DNA of 64,000 nucleotides from Bacillus sp. FJAT-25509 (lineage in GTDB: Bacteria > Bacillota > Bacilli > Bacillales > Bacillaceae_G). Positions 1-9,344 of the stretch are shown in pieces. The stretch spans positions 186,001 to 250,000 of the forward strand of contig NZ_LJIZ01000016.1 of NCBI RefSeq assembly GCF_001420605.1, in the 5' to 3' direction. The translations under genes were made by a program, and so were the position numbers. How positions within the stretch are numbered: the stretch's first letter is position 1; each line of letters begins with the position of its first letter. The notes beneath the pieces are model-generated. The model saw only the letters and a list, made by a program, of their open reading frames with translations, did not search any database and was not told the DNA's origin.

Positions 1-1436
1 AGTAGGTTTGAATCAGAAAAGTATAATTTTACGAAAGCGACTCTACATTTCTCTCCCATGCTTAGTTGGGCAATATTTTTGTAAACATCCTCTCTTCTAA
101 AAAGGAAACATGCTAAAATTGTTCTTGCTTCAGTTTCAGTCATATTTGGAAGTGATAAAATTTCATTTAAAATTGTTGAATCCTCATTTAACGCTTCAAG
201 CTCTTGCATAAAATACCCTATTTTTAATTGAGGATTCTGTTTTACAGATCCACTATTAGGAATCATTAATCCTGTTAATAATTTTAAAAATGTTGATTTT
301 CCAGATCCATTTTTTCCAATTACAGCTAATCGATCTTCTCGATTTAAACTAAAATCAACTTGATTAAATAACGCTTTTTCATCATATGAAAAATCAACTT
401 TTTCAAATGTAATCATTTGTTTTGCTGAAAATGAATCATTTTCAAAGCTGGCTGAAATTGTTTTAACTTCTTTTGGTTTATCTACTTTTCTTTTCTCTAA
501 TCGTTCTAAATCCTTTTCTTTTGATTTAAATCTTAATGCGTTTTTAGCCGCTTTTTTCTTTGCAAAAGGATCACGTTCACTAGCTGCATTATGCGAGCTT
601 GTAAACCATTGTTTATATTGATTAATTGTTTCAATGAGCTTTTTCTTTTCCGCTTCTTGTTTATTATATTGTGCTTGCTGCGTTTTTTGCTCATGTTCTT
701 TTTGTATTTTATATGTTGAATAACCACCATTATACTTAAAAGTAGCATTTTCCGTTAATTCAACAGTAACTGTCGCAACATCATCAATGAATTGTCGTTC
801 ATGAGAAATAAAAAGTACACTACCTTTAAAATTTTGTAACCATTCCGTTAACCATTGGATTGACTCAGTGTCTAAATGATTTGTTGGTTCATCTAAAATT
901 AATAGCTTTGGTTGCTTCATCATTATCTTTGCTAATTTAACTTTTGTTTTTTGTCCACCACTTAAATGACTGAATGGGATATTCCATAACTCTTGCGGTA
1001 ATTGAAATTTCTTCAAAACTTGATCTATTTTCGTTTCCCAATCATAACCATCTAATTCCAAATATTTACTTAAACTCTCGTTATATTTAGAAAGATTTTC
1101 TTCGTTAGACAGATCAAGTATATACTTTTCTAAATTCTTTTTGATGAAATATCGCTCTTGATCAAATGACTCGATCACTTCCCTTGCTGAAAAGTTTTCT
1201 AGATTCTCTTCATCGGTTAAAAGCCATCCAATTTCATCTTTTGAATAGTGGTTTTGTAGCATTCCTTTTTTCAATGGAATATTACCTAAAATGGCATTAA
1301 TAAATGTTGATTTTCCAACTCCATTTTCACCAATTAATGCTACCCTTTCACCATCTTTTATGTCTAAGTTTCCATTTTTAAAAATTGTTTTTCCATTTAA
1401 CTCTATTTCTATATTCGATGTTTTTATAATAAACAT
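1..1436 (-). CDS. ABC-F family ATPase (ribosome-protection type), C-terminus cut by window edge
   Basis: A reading frame starts at ATG 1436 and runs off the left edge, giving about 478 visible codons. It holds two ABC cassettes and no membrane segments: Walker A GENGVGKST at residues 36-44, signature LSGGQ near 158, Walker B with DEPTNHLD near 185, a charged interdomain linker near 230-300, a second Walker A GKNGSGKST near 375, and a second signature LSMGE near 462. The second Walker B and the H-loop lie outside the window. This is the ABC-F layout; such proteins bind the ribosome and many protect it from lincosamide, streptogramin or pleuromutilin drugs. The linker and the long attenuator-like leader resemble VmlR/Vga-type proteins. 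The resistance role is inferred. Confidence 0.88.
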   Translation of the reverse strand, partial: MFIIKTSNIEIELNGKTIFKNGNLDIKDGERVALIGENGVGKSTFINAILGNIPLKKGMLQNHYSKDEIGWLLTDEENLENFSAREVIESFDQERYFIKKNLEKYILDLSNEENLSKYNESLSKYLELDGYDWETKIDQVLKKFQLPQELWNIPFSHLSGGQKTKVKLAKIMMKQPKLLILDEPTNHLDTESIQWLTEWLQNFKGSVLFISHERQFIDDVATVTVELTENATFKYNGGYSTYKIQKEHEQKTQQAQYNKQEAEKKKLIETINQYKQWFTSSHNAASERDPFAKKKAAKNALRFKSKEKDLERLEKRKVDKPKEVKTISASFENDSFSAKQMITFEKVDFSYDEKALFNQVDFSLNREDRLAVIGKNGSGKSTFLKLLTGLMIPNSGSVKQNPQLKIGYFMQELEALNEDSTILNEILSLPNMTETEARTILACFLFRREDVYKNIAQLSMGEKCRVAFVKLYFSDSNL

Positions 1437-1504
1437 ATACTTCACTCCATCCGATTTTAAAATATCACTCTGCGCAAAAATACAATCTTTAACGAGAGAA
1501 AATA

Positions 1505-1536
1505 AAAAACACACAAGCAGTATCTGCCTGTGTGTA
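1505..1536 (-). terminator. Intrinsic terminator inside the ABC-F leader (attenuator)
   Basis: On the minus strand a 12-bp stem (ACACACAGGCAG with CTGCTTGTGTGT, one G-U pair, loop ATA) is followed directly by TTTTTT. It lies about 70 nt upstream of the ABC-F start codon and downstream of the leader promoter. It would therefore stop transcription before the gene unless an alternative structure forms. Confidence 0.8.
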
Positions 1537-1641
1537 AATTGGATGTGATTTAATAAGCCGTGTATATATATAAATATATACGTTAGATTATATTTCAAAT
1601 GAAATATAATAATAAATAAACCATGTATTAAAAACAATGGA

Positions 1642-1677
1642 TTAATTTAATATTAGTATAGGCTCATAAATAGACAT
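1642..1677 (-). CDS. Putative 11-residue leader peptide of the ABC-F gene
   Basis: ATG at 1677 opens a short frame reading MSIYEPILILN and ends with TAA at 1642. It lies between the promoter and the leader terminator. The ribosome binding site is weak (GAG/TTGG-like), so translation is not certain. Short leader peptides of this kind sense stalled ribosomes ahead of erm, msr and vmlR-type genes. A second, shorter candidate, MYNIR, lies at 1744-1761, 17 nt from a strong AAGGAGG at 1779-1785. Confidence 0.4.
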   Translation of the reverse strand: MSIYEPILILN

Positions 1678-1690
1678 AGTTATCCAATTT

Positions 1691-1708
1691 CTCTGATTTC
1701 AGGCAGAG
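1691..1708 (-). promoter_or_regulatory. Candidate antiterminator segment in the ABC-F leader
   Basis: The leader RNA has a small hairpin (CTCTG/CAGAG) at 1691-1708. Its TCTGCCTG (1700-1707) is an exact 8-nt complement of CAGGCAGA in the 5' arm of the leader terminator (1523-1530). Pairing of the two would break the terminator. The segment sits just upstream of the leader ORF, where a stalled ribosome could select between structures. Confidence 0.45.
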
Positions 1709-1800
1709 TACTTTTTTGCTATAAAATTCGTTAGCTTAAAAAGTTATCGGATATTGTACATAGTGTCTAAATTTGATGCCTCCTTAAAAATATTAATTTA

Positions 1801-1829
1801 ATCTTAGCTTACTTTTAGTATGTTTTCAA
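1801..1829 (-). promoter_or_regulatory. Sigma-A promoter of the ABC-F leader
   Basis: TTGAAA at 1824-1829 and TAAGAT at 1801-1806 are separated by exactly 17 bp on the minus strand. The site overlaps the 3' end of the upstream thioesterase gene. It predicts a leader of about 355 nt before the ABC-F start. Confidence 0.6.
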
Positions 1830-1839
1830 TGCTTTCTTT

Positions 1840-2334
1840 TTATTCTTTCCAAATTAATGCCAATTCCTTACTTAATTTCTTTCTTAATTGGCGACTTTCT
1901 AAACGTTTAAATGCTAATTGCTGTAATTTAATTTCTTCATCAGTTTCTGGTATTGCCTCTACTACTTTATGTGGTTTACCATCTTTAAGTGCAACAAATG
2001 TAACAAAACATGTTGCAGCAACTCTTTTTTCACCTGAAAGTAGATCTTCGGCAGTAGCTCGAACAAATACTTCCATTGAGCTTGAGCCTGTTAAGATCAC
2101 GAACGATTCATAATATATGCAGTCACTTTCTCGAACTGGACATAGGAACTCTACTGAATCCATCGATGCGGTTACACATTCCATTCTCGAATGCTTTGTA
2201 GCTGAAATGGAGGCAATTAAGTCCATTGCGGCAAGCATTTTTCCTCCGAATAATGTACCATGGTTATTTAAGTCAGTTGGAAATATTCTACTACTATCAA
2301 ATACTCTAGATTCTTTTACGTATCTACCACTCAT
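1840..2334 (-). CDS. Acyl-CoA thioesterase (hotdog fold, YkhA/BACH-like)
   Basis: This 164-residue protein is a single hotdog-domain thioesterase that hydrolyses acyl-CoA to free CoA and fatty acid in the cytoplasm. The diagnostic stretch NNHGTLFGGKMLAAMD lies near residues 22-37, matching the N..G..FGG..L.W.D signature of the family, and the length is normal. The start was set at ATG 2334 because AGGG lies 8 nt upstream; an in-frame GTG at 2343 is less well placed. The gene lies 16 bp downstream of metE on the same strand, so read-through is possible. The physiological substrate chain length is not visible. Confidence 0.85.
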   Translation of the reverse strand: MSGRYVKESRVFDSSRIFPTDLNNHGTLFGGKMLAAMDLIASISATKHSRMECVTASMDSVEFLCPVRESDCIYYESFVILTGSSSMEVFVRATAEDLLSGEKRVAATCFVTFVALKDGKPHKVVEAIPETDEEIKLQQLAFKRLESRQLRKKLSKELALIWKE

Positions 2335-2350
2335 CGATTTCACCCTATCA

Positions 2351-4639
2351 TTAAATAATTGAATAATATTTTTCTCGAACTTTTTTCGCAGATTTTACCA
2401 TATTTGATAAGGCATCTATTACCTCAGCTTCATTTCGTGTCTTTAAACCACAGTCTGGATTAACCCAAAATCTATTTGCTTCACACACTTTTAAAGAACT
2501 TAAAATATTCTCTTCCATTTCCTCAACCGATGGAACCCTTGGACTATGAATATCATACACGCCTAAACCAATTCCAAATGGATAAGGAGATTCAGATAAA
2601 TAAGTAGAAAATTCTTGATGACTTCTTGCATGTTCAATTGAAATAACATCTGCATCTAATTCAATAATTGTGTTCATAATATCGCTAAAATTGCTATAAC
2701 ACATATGTGTATGTATTTGCGTTTCATTTCGGACGCTTGAAGTAGCTAAACGAAATGCTCTCGTTACCCAATTTAAATATTGATTCCAATCTTTTTGCTT
2801 CAAAGGTAAACCTTCTCGAATTGCAGGTTCATCAACTTGAATAATTGAAATACCAGCAGCTTCTAGTGCTTTTACTTCTTTACGTAAAGCTAACGCAATT
2901 TCATTTGCTATTTCCTCTCTTGTACGATCCTCACGAACAAACGACCAATTTAATATTGTAACAGGACCTGTTAACATCCCTTTGACTGGTTTAGTTGTTA
3001 TACTTTGTGCATACTCAGTTTCATTTACAGTAATTGGCTTTGTAAATTCGACTTTACTAAAAATAATTGGCGGTTTTACACAGCGCGATCCATAAGATTG
3101 AACCCATGCTTTTTTCGTGAAGGCAAATCCCTCTAGTTTCTCACCAAAATATTCAACCATATCCGTACGCTCATACTCGCCATGTACTAATACATCCATA
3201 TCAATATTTTCTTGAATTTCAATCCACTCATTAATTTTCAATTTAATTTGATTCATATATTCCGATTCATCGATATTTCCTTTTCGCCATTGCTGTCTTA
3301 CTTGTTTAATTTCCTTCGTTTGAGGAAAACTTCCAATAGTAGTCGTTGGTAAAATCGGTAAATTCATTACTTTATTTTGTAAAGGATATCTTAAATGAAA
3401 TGGTACTGGTCTTCTAAAATCTTCTTCATTAATGGATTCTAATTCATTACGAGTTGATTGATTTTTTTCACTAAGTTGTTTTAAATTTTCTAAACAATTA
3501 CTTGCATATTTAACTTCATTATCAAACATGCTCGCTTTGTTAATTAATAAACTTTTTAATATAACTAACTCTTCCAATTTTTCATCGGCAAACGCTAATG
3601 CATCAAATAATGTTTCATTTAATAAATTCTCTTCAGTTTTTGTAACTGGTACGTGAAGCAAACTACAAGATGGATGAATCCACCAATCTTTGGGACTTAT
3701 TTCTTCTTTGAGAGAATTCAAAAACTTAATGCAATCATTTAAATCATTTCTCCAAATATTACGCCCATTAACTATTCCTACACCTAGTACTTTGTCATTT
3801 GGAAATCCGTGCTCGAGTATTGACTGTAAATTTCCATCTTTACCGTGTACAAAATCAAGTCCAATGCCATCTACAGGGAATGAAATTAGTTCTTCATATT
3901 GTTCAACTGCTTCAAAGTAAGTTTGTAGCATTATTGATAATGAAGGGACAGCTTTTGCGATTTGAGCATAAACTTCTTTCATAAAACGAATATCTTCGCT
4001 TGATTCTTCTAACACAAAACATGGTTCATCAATTTGTACCCACTCAACACCTTCATTCTCAAGCTCTTTAAGCATTTGAATATATAGGCTTACTAGATTA
4101 TTAATTATGTTTCGTTTTTCTTCTTCTTGGTAACCTTTTGCTAACTGTACAAATGTATAGATTCCTAGAATGACAGGTTTCGTTTTTATACCAAGCTCAA
4201 GTAATGCCTCTTTGTATGCTTCTAACGGCTTATTGTATAGTAATCTAGATTGCTTGCCCTTTTGATATTCAGGTACGATATAGTGATAATTTGTATTAAA
4301 CCACTTCGTCATTTCACAAGCTACAATGTTTTTACTACCCCTTGCTAATGCAAAATATGTCTCTAGACTAGGTTTTTCATTTATTTCACCAAATCGACTA
4401 GGAATCCAACCAAACATAGTAGCAATATCTAACACATGATCATAAAACGTAAAATCATTTACAGGGACTAGCTCCACACCTAAATCGTGCTGTTTCTTTA
4501 TTGAGCTTATTCTCAATGATTTCATTTCTTTTTCAAATTCTTCTTCATTAATTTTCTTTTGCCAAAAGCTCTCTAACGTTTTTTTCCATTCACGATTTTC
4601 ACCAATTCTCGGATATCCTAAATTACTTATTTTTACCAT
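2351..4639 (-). CDS. metE: Cobalamin-independent methionine synthase
   Basis: A full-length 762-residue MetE that transfers methyl from methyltetrahydropteroyl-triglutamate to homocysteine without B12. The C-terminal zinc site is intact: His645 and Cys647 in THMC, Glu669 in ISIEHAR, and Cys730 in NPDCG. The N-terminus (KISNLGYPRIG) is also typical. GGAGAGG precedes the ATG. Upstream lie a cobalamin riboswitch and an intrinsic terminator, so the gene should be silenced when B12 is present, which implies that the cell also has a B12-dependent synthase or imports B12. Confidence 0.97.
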   Translation of the reverse strand: MVKISNLGYPRIGENREWKKTLESFWQKKINEEEFEKEMKSLRISSIKKQHDLGVELVPVNDFTFYDHVLDIATMFGWIPSRFGEINEKPSLETYFALARGSKNIVACEMTKWFNTNYHYIVPEYQKGKQSRLLYNKPLEAYKEALLELGIKTKPVILGIYTFVQLAKGYQEEEKRNIINNLVSLYIQMLKELENEGVEWVQIDEPCFVLEESSEDIRFMKEVYAQIAKAVPSLSIMLQTYFEAVEQYEELISFPVDGIGLDFVHGKDGNLQSILEHGFPNDKVLGVGIVNGRNIWRNDLNDCIKFLNSLKEEISPKDWWIHPSCSLLHVPVTKTEENLLNETLFDALAFADEKLEELVILKSLLINKASMFDNEVKYASNCLENLKQLSEKNQSTRNELESINEEDFRRPVPFHLRYPLQNKVMNLPILPTTTIGSFPQTKEIKQVRQQWRKGNIDESEYMNQIKLKINEWIEIQENIDMDVLVHGEYERTDMVEYFGEKLEGFAFTKKAWVQSYGSRCVKPPIIFSKVEFTKPITVNETEYAQSITTKPVKGMLTGPVTILNWSFVREDRTREEIANEIALALRKEVKALEAAGISIIQVDEPAIREGLPLKQKDWNQYLNWVTRAFRLATSSVRNETQIHTHMCYSNFSDIMNTIIELDADVISIEHARSHQEFSTYLSESPYPFGIGLGVYDIHSPRVPSVEEMEENILSSLKVCEANRFWVNPDCGLKTRNEAEVIDALSNMVKSAKKVREKYYSII

Positions 4640-4671
4640 TTTTTTCCTCTCCTTTTATCTAAAATAAAAAA

Positions 4672-4702
4672 GCATTTTTATCTCATAAGAGACAAAAATG
4701 CC
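4672..4702 (-). terminator. Terminator between the cobalamin riboswitch and metE
   Basis: A GCATTTTTGTCTC-type stem around the loop TTAT is followed by TTTTTTATTTT on the minus strand. It lies between the riboswitch and the metE ribosome binding site and is the likely expression platform. Confidence 0.75.
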
Positions 4703-4703
4703 T

Positions 4704-4757
4704 TTAAGTTGGAAAACATAAATAATTAGAATACGTTAACTTAAGCTTTCTTTCCAT
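4704..4757 (-). CDS. Possible 17-residue ORF between riboswitch and terminator
   Basis: ATG at 4757 has an excellent ribosome binding site (AGGGAGG, 6-nt spacing) and reads MERKLKLTYSNYLCFPT. The stop codon directly abuts the terminator stem. It may be a leader peptide, or the GGGAGG may only be part of the RNA switch. No homology is recognised. Confidence 0.3.
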   Translation of the reverse strand: MERKLKLTYSNYLCFPT

Positions 4758-4798
4758 AAGGCACCTCCCTATCTCTCGTAGGTCAAACAGCGTCGTTA

Positions 4799-4972
4799 GA
4801 ATAGGCAGGTCTCCTGACTTAAGAATCTTTGTAAATAAAAGCCTTCCCTAAATTAATAAGTGGCATCTTCTTATTTACTCCTCTATTACAGTGGCGGGAC
4901 CGTGTTGGAATTAAACCAAACTTCCCTTTTAAGTAAATGATTTCAAACTATGATCTTCATTTACACCTATTC
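4799..4972 (-). promoter_or_regulatory. Cobalamin (adenosylcobalamin) riboswitch
   Basis: Read on the minus strand, the conserved landmarks appear in order: AGGGAAG with GGTTTAATTCC, ACGGTCCCGCCACTGT, GATGCCACT, GGGAAGGC and AGTCAGGAGACCTGCC. The closing P1 helix is visible as GAATAGG at 4966-4972 pairing with CCTATTC at 4799-4805. Its position ahead of metE fits the known use of this class to repress the B12-independent enzyme when cobalamin is available. Confidence 0.92.
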
Positions 4973-4992
4973 CCTACTATTTAGTTTTCATC

Positions 4993-5021
4993 ATTTTGTC
5001 ATAAAATGCAAAAATAGTCAA
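4993..5021 (-). promoter_or_regulatory. Promoter of the metE leader
   Basis: TTGACT at 5016-5021 and CAAAAT at 4993-4998 are spaced 17 bp on the minus strand, just upstream of the riboswitch. The rest of the gap to the next gene (5022-5246) is AT-rich and shows nothing else that can be supported. Confidence 0.55.
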
Positions 5022-5246
5022 AATATTTATTTTTTATTTTCCGTATAAATTTTAAAAAAATTTTTATTTTAGGTTAAATAGATACTGCTGATTCATTATA
5101 CAGACAATAAAAAAATGCACTCGCATGATAATCTCATCCAGCTTAATTACTGGTTGATTTTATAATACGAACGCATTGATTGTTAAAAAAATTTATTTTT
5201 TTATTGTATAACTATAGTACCTCTTATTATCAAACTAAGTGATTGA

Positions 5247-6635
5247 TCAGTTAGCTACCTTTTCATCTGTTTGAGCATCTAATGGTACACGTTTTCCGAT
5301 ACCGAAAGCATAAAAACAAATGACAAGGATTGCCAAGAAAATAATTCCCACAATAAGTGATATACGCGTGTCATCATTAAACCACATACCGATTAGGACC
5401 AAAACTAAATAAGCTAATGTTAAGTAGTTAGTAAATGGTGCAAAAGGCATTTTAAAAGGATGATTCTTAATTTCATCTCCCTTTACTTTTCTGAAACGAA
5501 TATGACTAATTAGAATGACAAACCACGGGATCATCCCAGGAAGTACGCTTGCACTGTATACATACACGAATAAGTTTTTTGGTGCAATAAAATTTAAAAT
5601 AACGCCGATTACTAAACCAATTAGTACACCAATCGTACCGAATAAAGGCACTCCGTTATTTGAGACTTTTGTAAAATATTTTGGAGCTTGTCCATTTACA
5701 CCTAATGTATATAGCATGCGTCCTGCGCTATAAATACCACTGTTACAACCAGACATTGCAGCAGTGATTACTACAAAGTTAATAATTCCAGCAGCTGCTG
5801 TAATACCAACTTTTGCAAAAGTTACAACAAACGGGCTACCAATCGAATTTAGTTGGTCCCAAGGGAAAACTGTTACTATTACAAAAATAGCACCAATATA
5901 GAAGATTAAAATACGCCAAATAAGACTTTGAATCGCTTCTTTTAATGTCTTTTTCGGATTTTCTGCTTCTCCAGCTGTAATACCAATTAATTCAACGCCT
6001 TGATAAGCTCCAACAACTAGTGAAAGTGCAAAGAAGAAACCTGACCAACCACCTGTAAAGAAGCCGCCATTTTTCCAAAGGTTAGATATTCCAATCGCAT
6101 TTCCTCCGTTTCCTAAACCGAAGAAAATTAGACCAAACCCTGCAACAATCATCAATAAAATTGTAACGACTTTAATCATTGCAAACCAAAATTCAAATTC
6201 ACCAAATGATTTAACGGAAATTAGATTTGCTGCACCAAGTATCACAATTGCAATAATTCCTGGTATCCAAGCAGGTAGGTCTGGAAACCAATACTTCATA
6301 TATGCCCCAACTGCAATAATTTCTGACATTCCAACAATAACCCACTGGAACCAGTTACTCCATGCAGTCATATACCCAGCTAAAGGGTGGATATATTTAT
6401 GGCCAAATGTCGCAAATGAACCTGTACTTGGCTCTAGGTAAAGCATTTCCCCCATTGCACGCATAATGAAGAAGATAAAAATCCCCGAAATTGCATAAGC
6501 AAGCATTACTGATGGGCCTGTCCAATGAATTGTACTCGTTGAACCCATAAATAATCCTACACCGATTGTACCGCCTAATGCAATCATCTGAATATGGCGC
6601 GCTTTCAATCCTTTTTTCAATTCCTTTTGTGCCAT
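5247..6635 (-). CDS. Amino acid permease, APC family
   Basis: A 462-residue inner-membrane transporter with about 12 hydrophobic segments. The N-terminus [20 protein letters not shown] is the classic APC (AAT subfamily) signature, and the [19 protein letters not shown] segment near residue 220 is also conserved. It most resembles the GabP/ProY/AapA/YtnA group of proton-coupled permeases; the substrate cannot be read from the sequence. The start was moved inward to ATG 6635, which has GGGGAGG 8 nt upstream, rather than an in-frame codon 25 residues earlier. It lies apart from its neighbours with no clear operon partner. Confidence 0.88.
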   Translation of the reverse strand: MAQKELKKGLKARHIQMIALGGTIGVGLFMGSTSTIHWTGPSVMLAYAISGIFIFFIMRAMGEMLYLEPSTGSFATFGHKYIHPLAGYMTAWSNWFQWVIVGMSEIIAVGAYMKYWFPDLPAWIPGIIAIVILGAANLISVKSFGEFEFWFAMIKVVTILLMIVAGFGLIFFGLGNGGNAIGISNLWKNGGFFTGGWSGFFFALSLVVGAYQGVELIGITAGEAENPKKTLKEAIQSLIWRILIFYIGAIFVIVTVFPWDQLNSIGSPFVVTFAKVGITAAAGIINFVVITAAMSGCNSGIYSAGRMLYTLGVNGQAPKYFTKVSNNGVPLFGTIGVLIGLVIGVILNFIAPKNLFVYVYSASVLPGMIPWFVILISHIRFRKVKGDEIKNHPFKMPFAPFTNYLTLAYLVLVLIGMWFNDDTRISLIVGIIFLAILVICFYAFGIGKRVPLDAQTDEKVAN

Positions 6636-6763
6636 TCTATTTCCTCCCCTTCCTGATGAAACAAGTGTCACTTTTTGAATCAATCTTAAAAACTTCTCCC
6701 CTAAAACCATTACTAACTTATTAAGAATTTTTACAGTTAAAAAGCTTCTTTATTTTCCTATAA

Positions 6764-8119
6764 TTAACTGATCTTTCGAATTGAACTTGGAATATTTTTC
6801 TTATTTTTCTTGCGTAAAATACTAATAAAATAACCAATAAAACCACCAACAATAGCTGGCACAATCCAACCTAAACCTAAACTATACAAAGGGAGGTACT
6901 TAGTGAAAAAATGATGAATTACTTCAATTTGTATTCCAGCTGAGTTTAACCCATCAAATAGACTCACAATAAAAGTTAAGATCAAACTGCCTTGATACAC
7001 TTCTGACCTACCTTGGAATGTATAGTGTAAGAATGTTAAGAAAATTAAGGATATAGCGATAGGATATAGTGTCATTAATACAGGAATTGAAACTTTAATT
7101 AGCTGTGTTAAACCTATATTTGCTATAAGAGTACTAAACACAGTCAGAATGATCGCAATTTTTTTGTAAGAAATGGCTGGAAACATTTCATGAAAAAAAG
7201 TAGAACAAGCAGTGATCAGTCCAACACTAGTAGTCAAACATGCCACTGTAATCATTAAACCTAATAATATTGCTCCATAGGAACCAAAATAATAGTCTGA
7301 AACTTTCGCTAAAACTTCAGCACCATTATCTAATCGACCAAGTTTCTCAACACTTGAAGCGCCCATATAAGTAAGAGCAGTATAGATTATTGCTAAAAGT
7401 GAAGCAGCTATTGCTGTTGACTTTCCACAAACGATCATAAGCTGTTTTTTAGTCGTAACTCCTTTTCCTTTAATTGCGTTTACAATAATAATTCCAAAAA
7501 CAAAAGCTACAAGAGCATCCATTGTTAAATAGCCTTCTTGGAAACCTTTAAAAAACACATTTGTTGTATATCCTTTAAAAGGCTCTTGAAATTTTCCAAT
7601 TGGATGAACAATAGCGATAACAACAAGCAATCCGATAAACGTTAATTTAATAGGAGTTAGAAATTTTCCTACTACATCAATAATCTTTGTAGGATTAAGT
7701 GATAACAAGCATGTAACTGTGAAAAATAAGATTGTAAATATGATTAATGCACCAGGATTTGCATCATTTGATAAAAAAGGTTTAACGCCAATTTCAAACG
7801 ATACATTCCCTGATCTAGGGATAGCAAAAAAAGGACCAATTGCTAGATAGAGAACCGTAGTAAATACAATACCAAACAACGGATGTACCCGTCTAGCTAA
7901 AGATTGCAAATTTTTTTCACCTGAAAAAACAAAAGCTGTAACGCCTAACAATGGTAATCCAACTCCAGTAACTAAAAAACCTGCATTGGCTATCCATAAG
8001 TTTTTTCCGGCTAACTGTCCAAGTATGGGTGGAAAAATTAGATTTCCTGCTCCAAAAAACAGTGCAAATAACATAAAACCTAAAATGATTATAAAAGTAT
8101 TAGGTACTCTTGGTGACAT
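6764..8119 (-). CDS. brnQ: Branched-chain amino acid:cation symporter
   Basis: A 451-residue polytopic membrane protein of the LIVCS family that takes up leucine, isoleucine and valine with Na+ or H+. The N-terminal ALFFGAGNLIFPP motif near residues 20-32 and the FYFGSYGAILLG-type segments identify BrnQ. ATG 8119 is preceded by GGAG at a normal distance; a TTG further upstream abuts the ribosome binding site. A half-conserved CodY-like box (aattttcaga, 8167-8176) lies upstream, which would fit nutritional control, but this is a weak match. Confidence 0.9.
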   Translation of the reverse strand: MSPRVPNTFIIILGFMLFALFFGAGNLIFPPILGQLAGKNLWIANAGFLVTGVGLPLLGVTAFVFSGEKNLQSLARRVHPLFGIVFTTVLYLAIGPFFAIPRSGNVSFEIGVKPFLSNDANPGALIIFTILFFTVTCLLSLNPTKIIDVVGKFLTPIKLTFIGLLVVIAIVHPIGKFQEPFKGYTTNVFFKGFQEGYLTMDALVAFVFGIIIVNAIKGKGVTTKKQLMIVCGKSTAIAASLLAIIYTALTYMGASSVEKLGRLDNGAEVLAKVSDYYFGSYGAILLGLMITVACLTTSVGLITACSTFFHEMFPAISYKKIAIILTVFSTLIANIGLTQLIKVSIPVLMTLYPIAISLIFLTFLHYTFQGRSEVYQGSLILTFIVSLFDGLNSAGIQIEVIHHFFTKYLPLYSLGLGWIVPAIVGGFIGYFISILRKKNKKNIPSSIRKIS

Positions 8120-8350
8120 AAACAACAACTCCGATTATTAATTTGTATAAAGTTCCCAATTGGACTAATTTTCAGACCAAACAATCTTACCTCACATTTT
8201 CATCAAATTCAATAAAATTATATTATAATAAGTTATTCTTTCTGCGTATGATTATATTTTGTCACAATTTTTTCAAATCTATAAACCTAATTCAATGGAT
8301 TCTCTATAGATTTGTTGCTTATAGGACAGTTAAGTTTGGATTTCGTCACA

Positions 8351-8388
8351 AAAAAGCACCCCAGTCGAAAAGCTGGAGTGTTTTTTTT
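8351..8388 (-). terminator. Bidirectional terminator after the TSUP gene
   Basis: The inverted repeat ACTCCAG/CTGGGGT has T-runs on both strands (TTTTTT minus, eight T on plus). It follows the end of the TSUP gene and precedes the brnQ promoter region. The remaining gap (8120-8350) holds a 9- to 10-bp inverted repeat (AAATCTAT...ATAGATTT, about 8276-8316) of unknown role. Confidence 0.75.
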
Positions 8389-8473
8389 CTATTTCCTACA
8401 TTTTTAAGTTATCAATGTTTATTTCAAGTTCCACTTTCATTGTGTCCTTGTAGGAAGAACTGTATTTTACTAG

Positions 8474-9235
8474 TTATTGAATATAATCATAAATATTCTT
8501 CACTAATAATAAACAGGTCACTGCTATAAATAGCGCACGTACATAACCACTTCCTTTTTTTATTGCAAATTTCGATCCACAAATCGCACCTGCAATTTGT
8601 GCAATTCCCATTATTATTCCATAAGTGTAGTTTACTTGTCCTAAAAACATAAACATTAACAATCCAGCAATATTACTACTAAAGTTTAAAAATTTTGCAT
8701 TTCCTGCAGACTTTAAAAAATCAAACCCAATCATCAAAAAAGCAAAAATTAAAAATGATCCAGTTCCAGGTCCAATGAACCCATCATAGAAGCCAATTGC
8801 AAAGATCGTAACTAAAAAAATAATGAATTGATAAATGGATAATTTTTTTTGTGTTGAATTACTTCCCCATTCTTTCTTGAAAATAGTAAAAATTGCTACT
8901 GCTCCGAGCATAATTAACATCAATGGCTTAAGCATTTCAGGGTTTAGCAAATGTACAGTGTATGCACCCAATAATGAGCCAATAAATGAGAGTGGAAAAA
9001 ATTTAAGAACTGATTTTAATTCGATTTTACCTGAACGATAAAACATTAATGTACTTGTTAGAGAGCCAATTGTCGCTGCTAATTTATTGGTAGCTACTGC
9101 CGCGGCAGGATTAAGCCCCGTGAATAATAATGCAGGTAGTGTAATCAACCCACCACCCCCAACAACAGAATCAATAAATGAAGCTAAAAATCCAAAACAA
9201 ATTAAAATAATTAATAAAGATGAGTCTAGATGCAT
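8474..9235 (-). CDS. TSUP family transporter (TauE/SafE-type anion exporter)
   Basis: This 253-residue membrane protein has two related halves with about eight hydrophobic segments. The motif FLASFIDSVVGGGGLITLPALL near residues 16-37 is diagnostic of TauE/SafE proteins, which move sulfite, organosulfonates or related anions. GGAAGG precedes ATG 9235. It is transcribed divergently from the TrmB regulator, with a GTAGTCACTAC inverted repeat (9254-9264) between them that could be an operator. The substrate is not known. Confidence 0.85.
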   Translation of the reverse strand: MHLDSSLLIILICFGFLASFIDSVVGGGGLITLPALLFTGLNPAAAVATNKLAATIGSLTSTLMFYRSGKIELKSVLKFFPLSFIGSLLGAYTVHLLNPEMLKPLMLIMLGAVAIFTIFKKEWGSNSTQKKLSIYQFIIFLVTIFAIGFYDGFIGPGTGSFLIFAFLMIGFDFLKSAGNAKFLNFSSNIAGLLMFMFLGQVNYTYGIIMGIAQIAGAICGSKFAIKKGSGYVRALFIAVTCLLLVKNIYDYIQ

Positions 9236-9344
9236 TTCTATCAACCTTCCTATGTAGTCACTACTGAAATAGTAACTAACAAATTGCTATCTGTAAATAG
9301 TTATTGTAAATTTATTACATAAACAAAAATAGGAGTGCAAAAAA

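Noticed and set aside
8167-8181. CodY box upstream of brnQ
   Set aside because: Only one half matches AATTTTCWGAAAATT well, four mismatches in total; not enough to list as a site.
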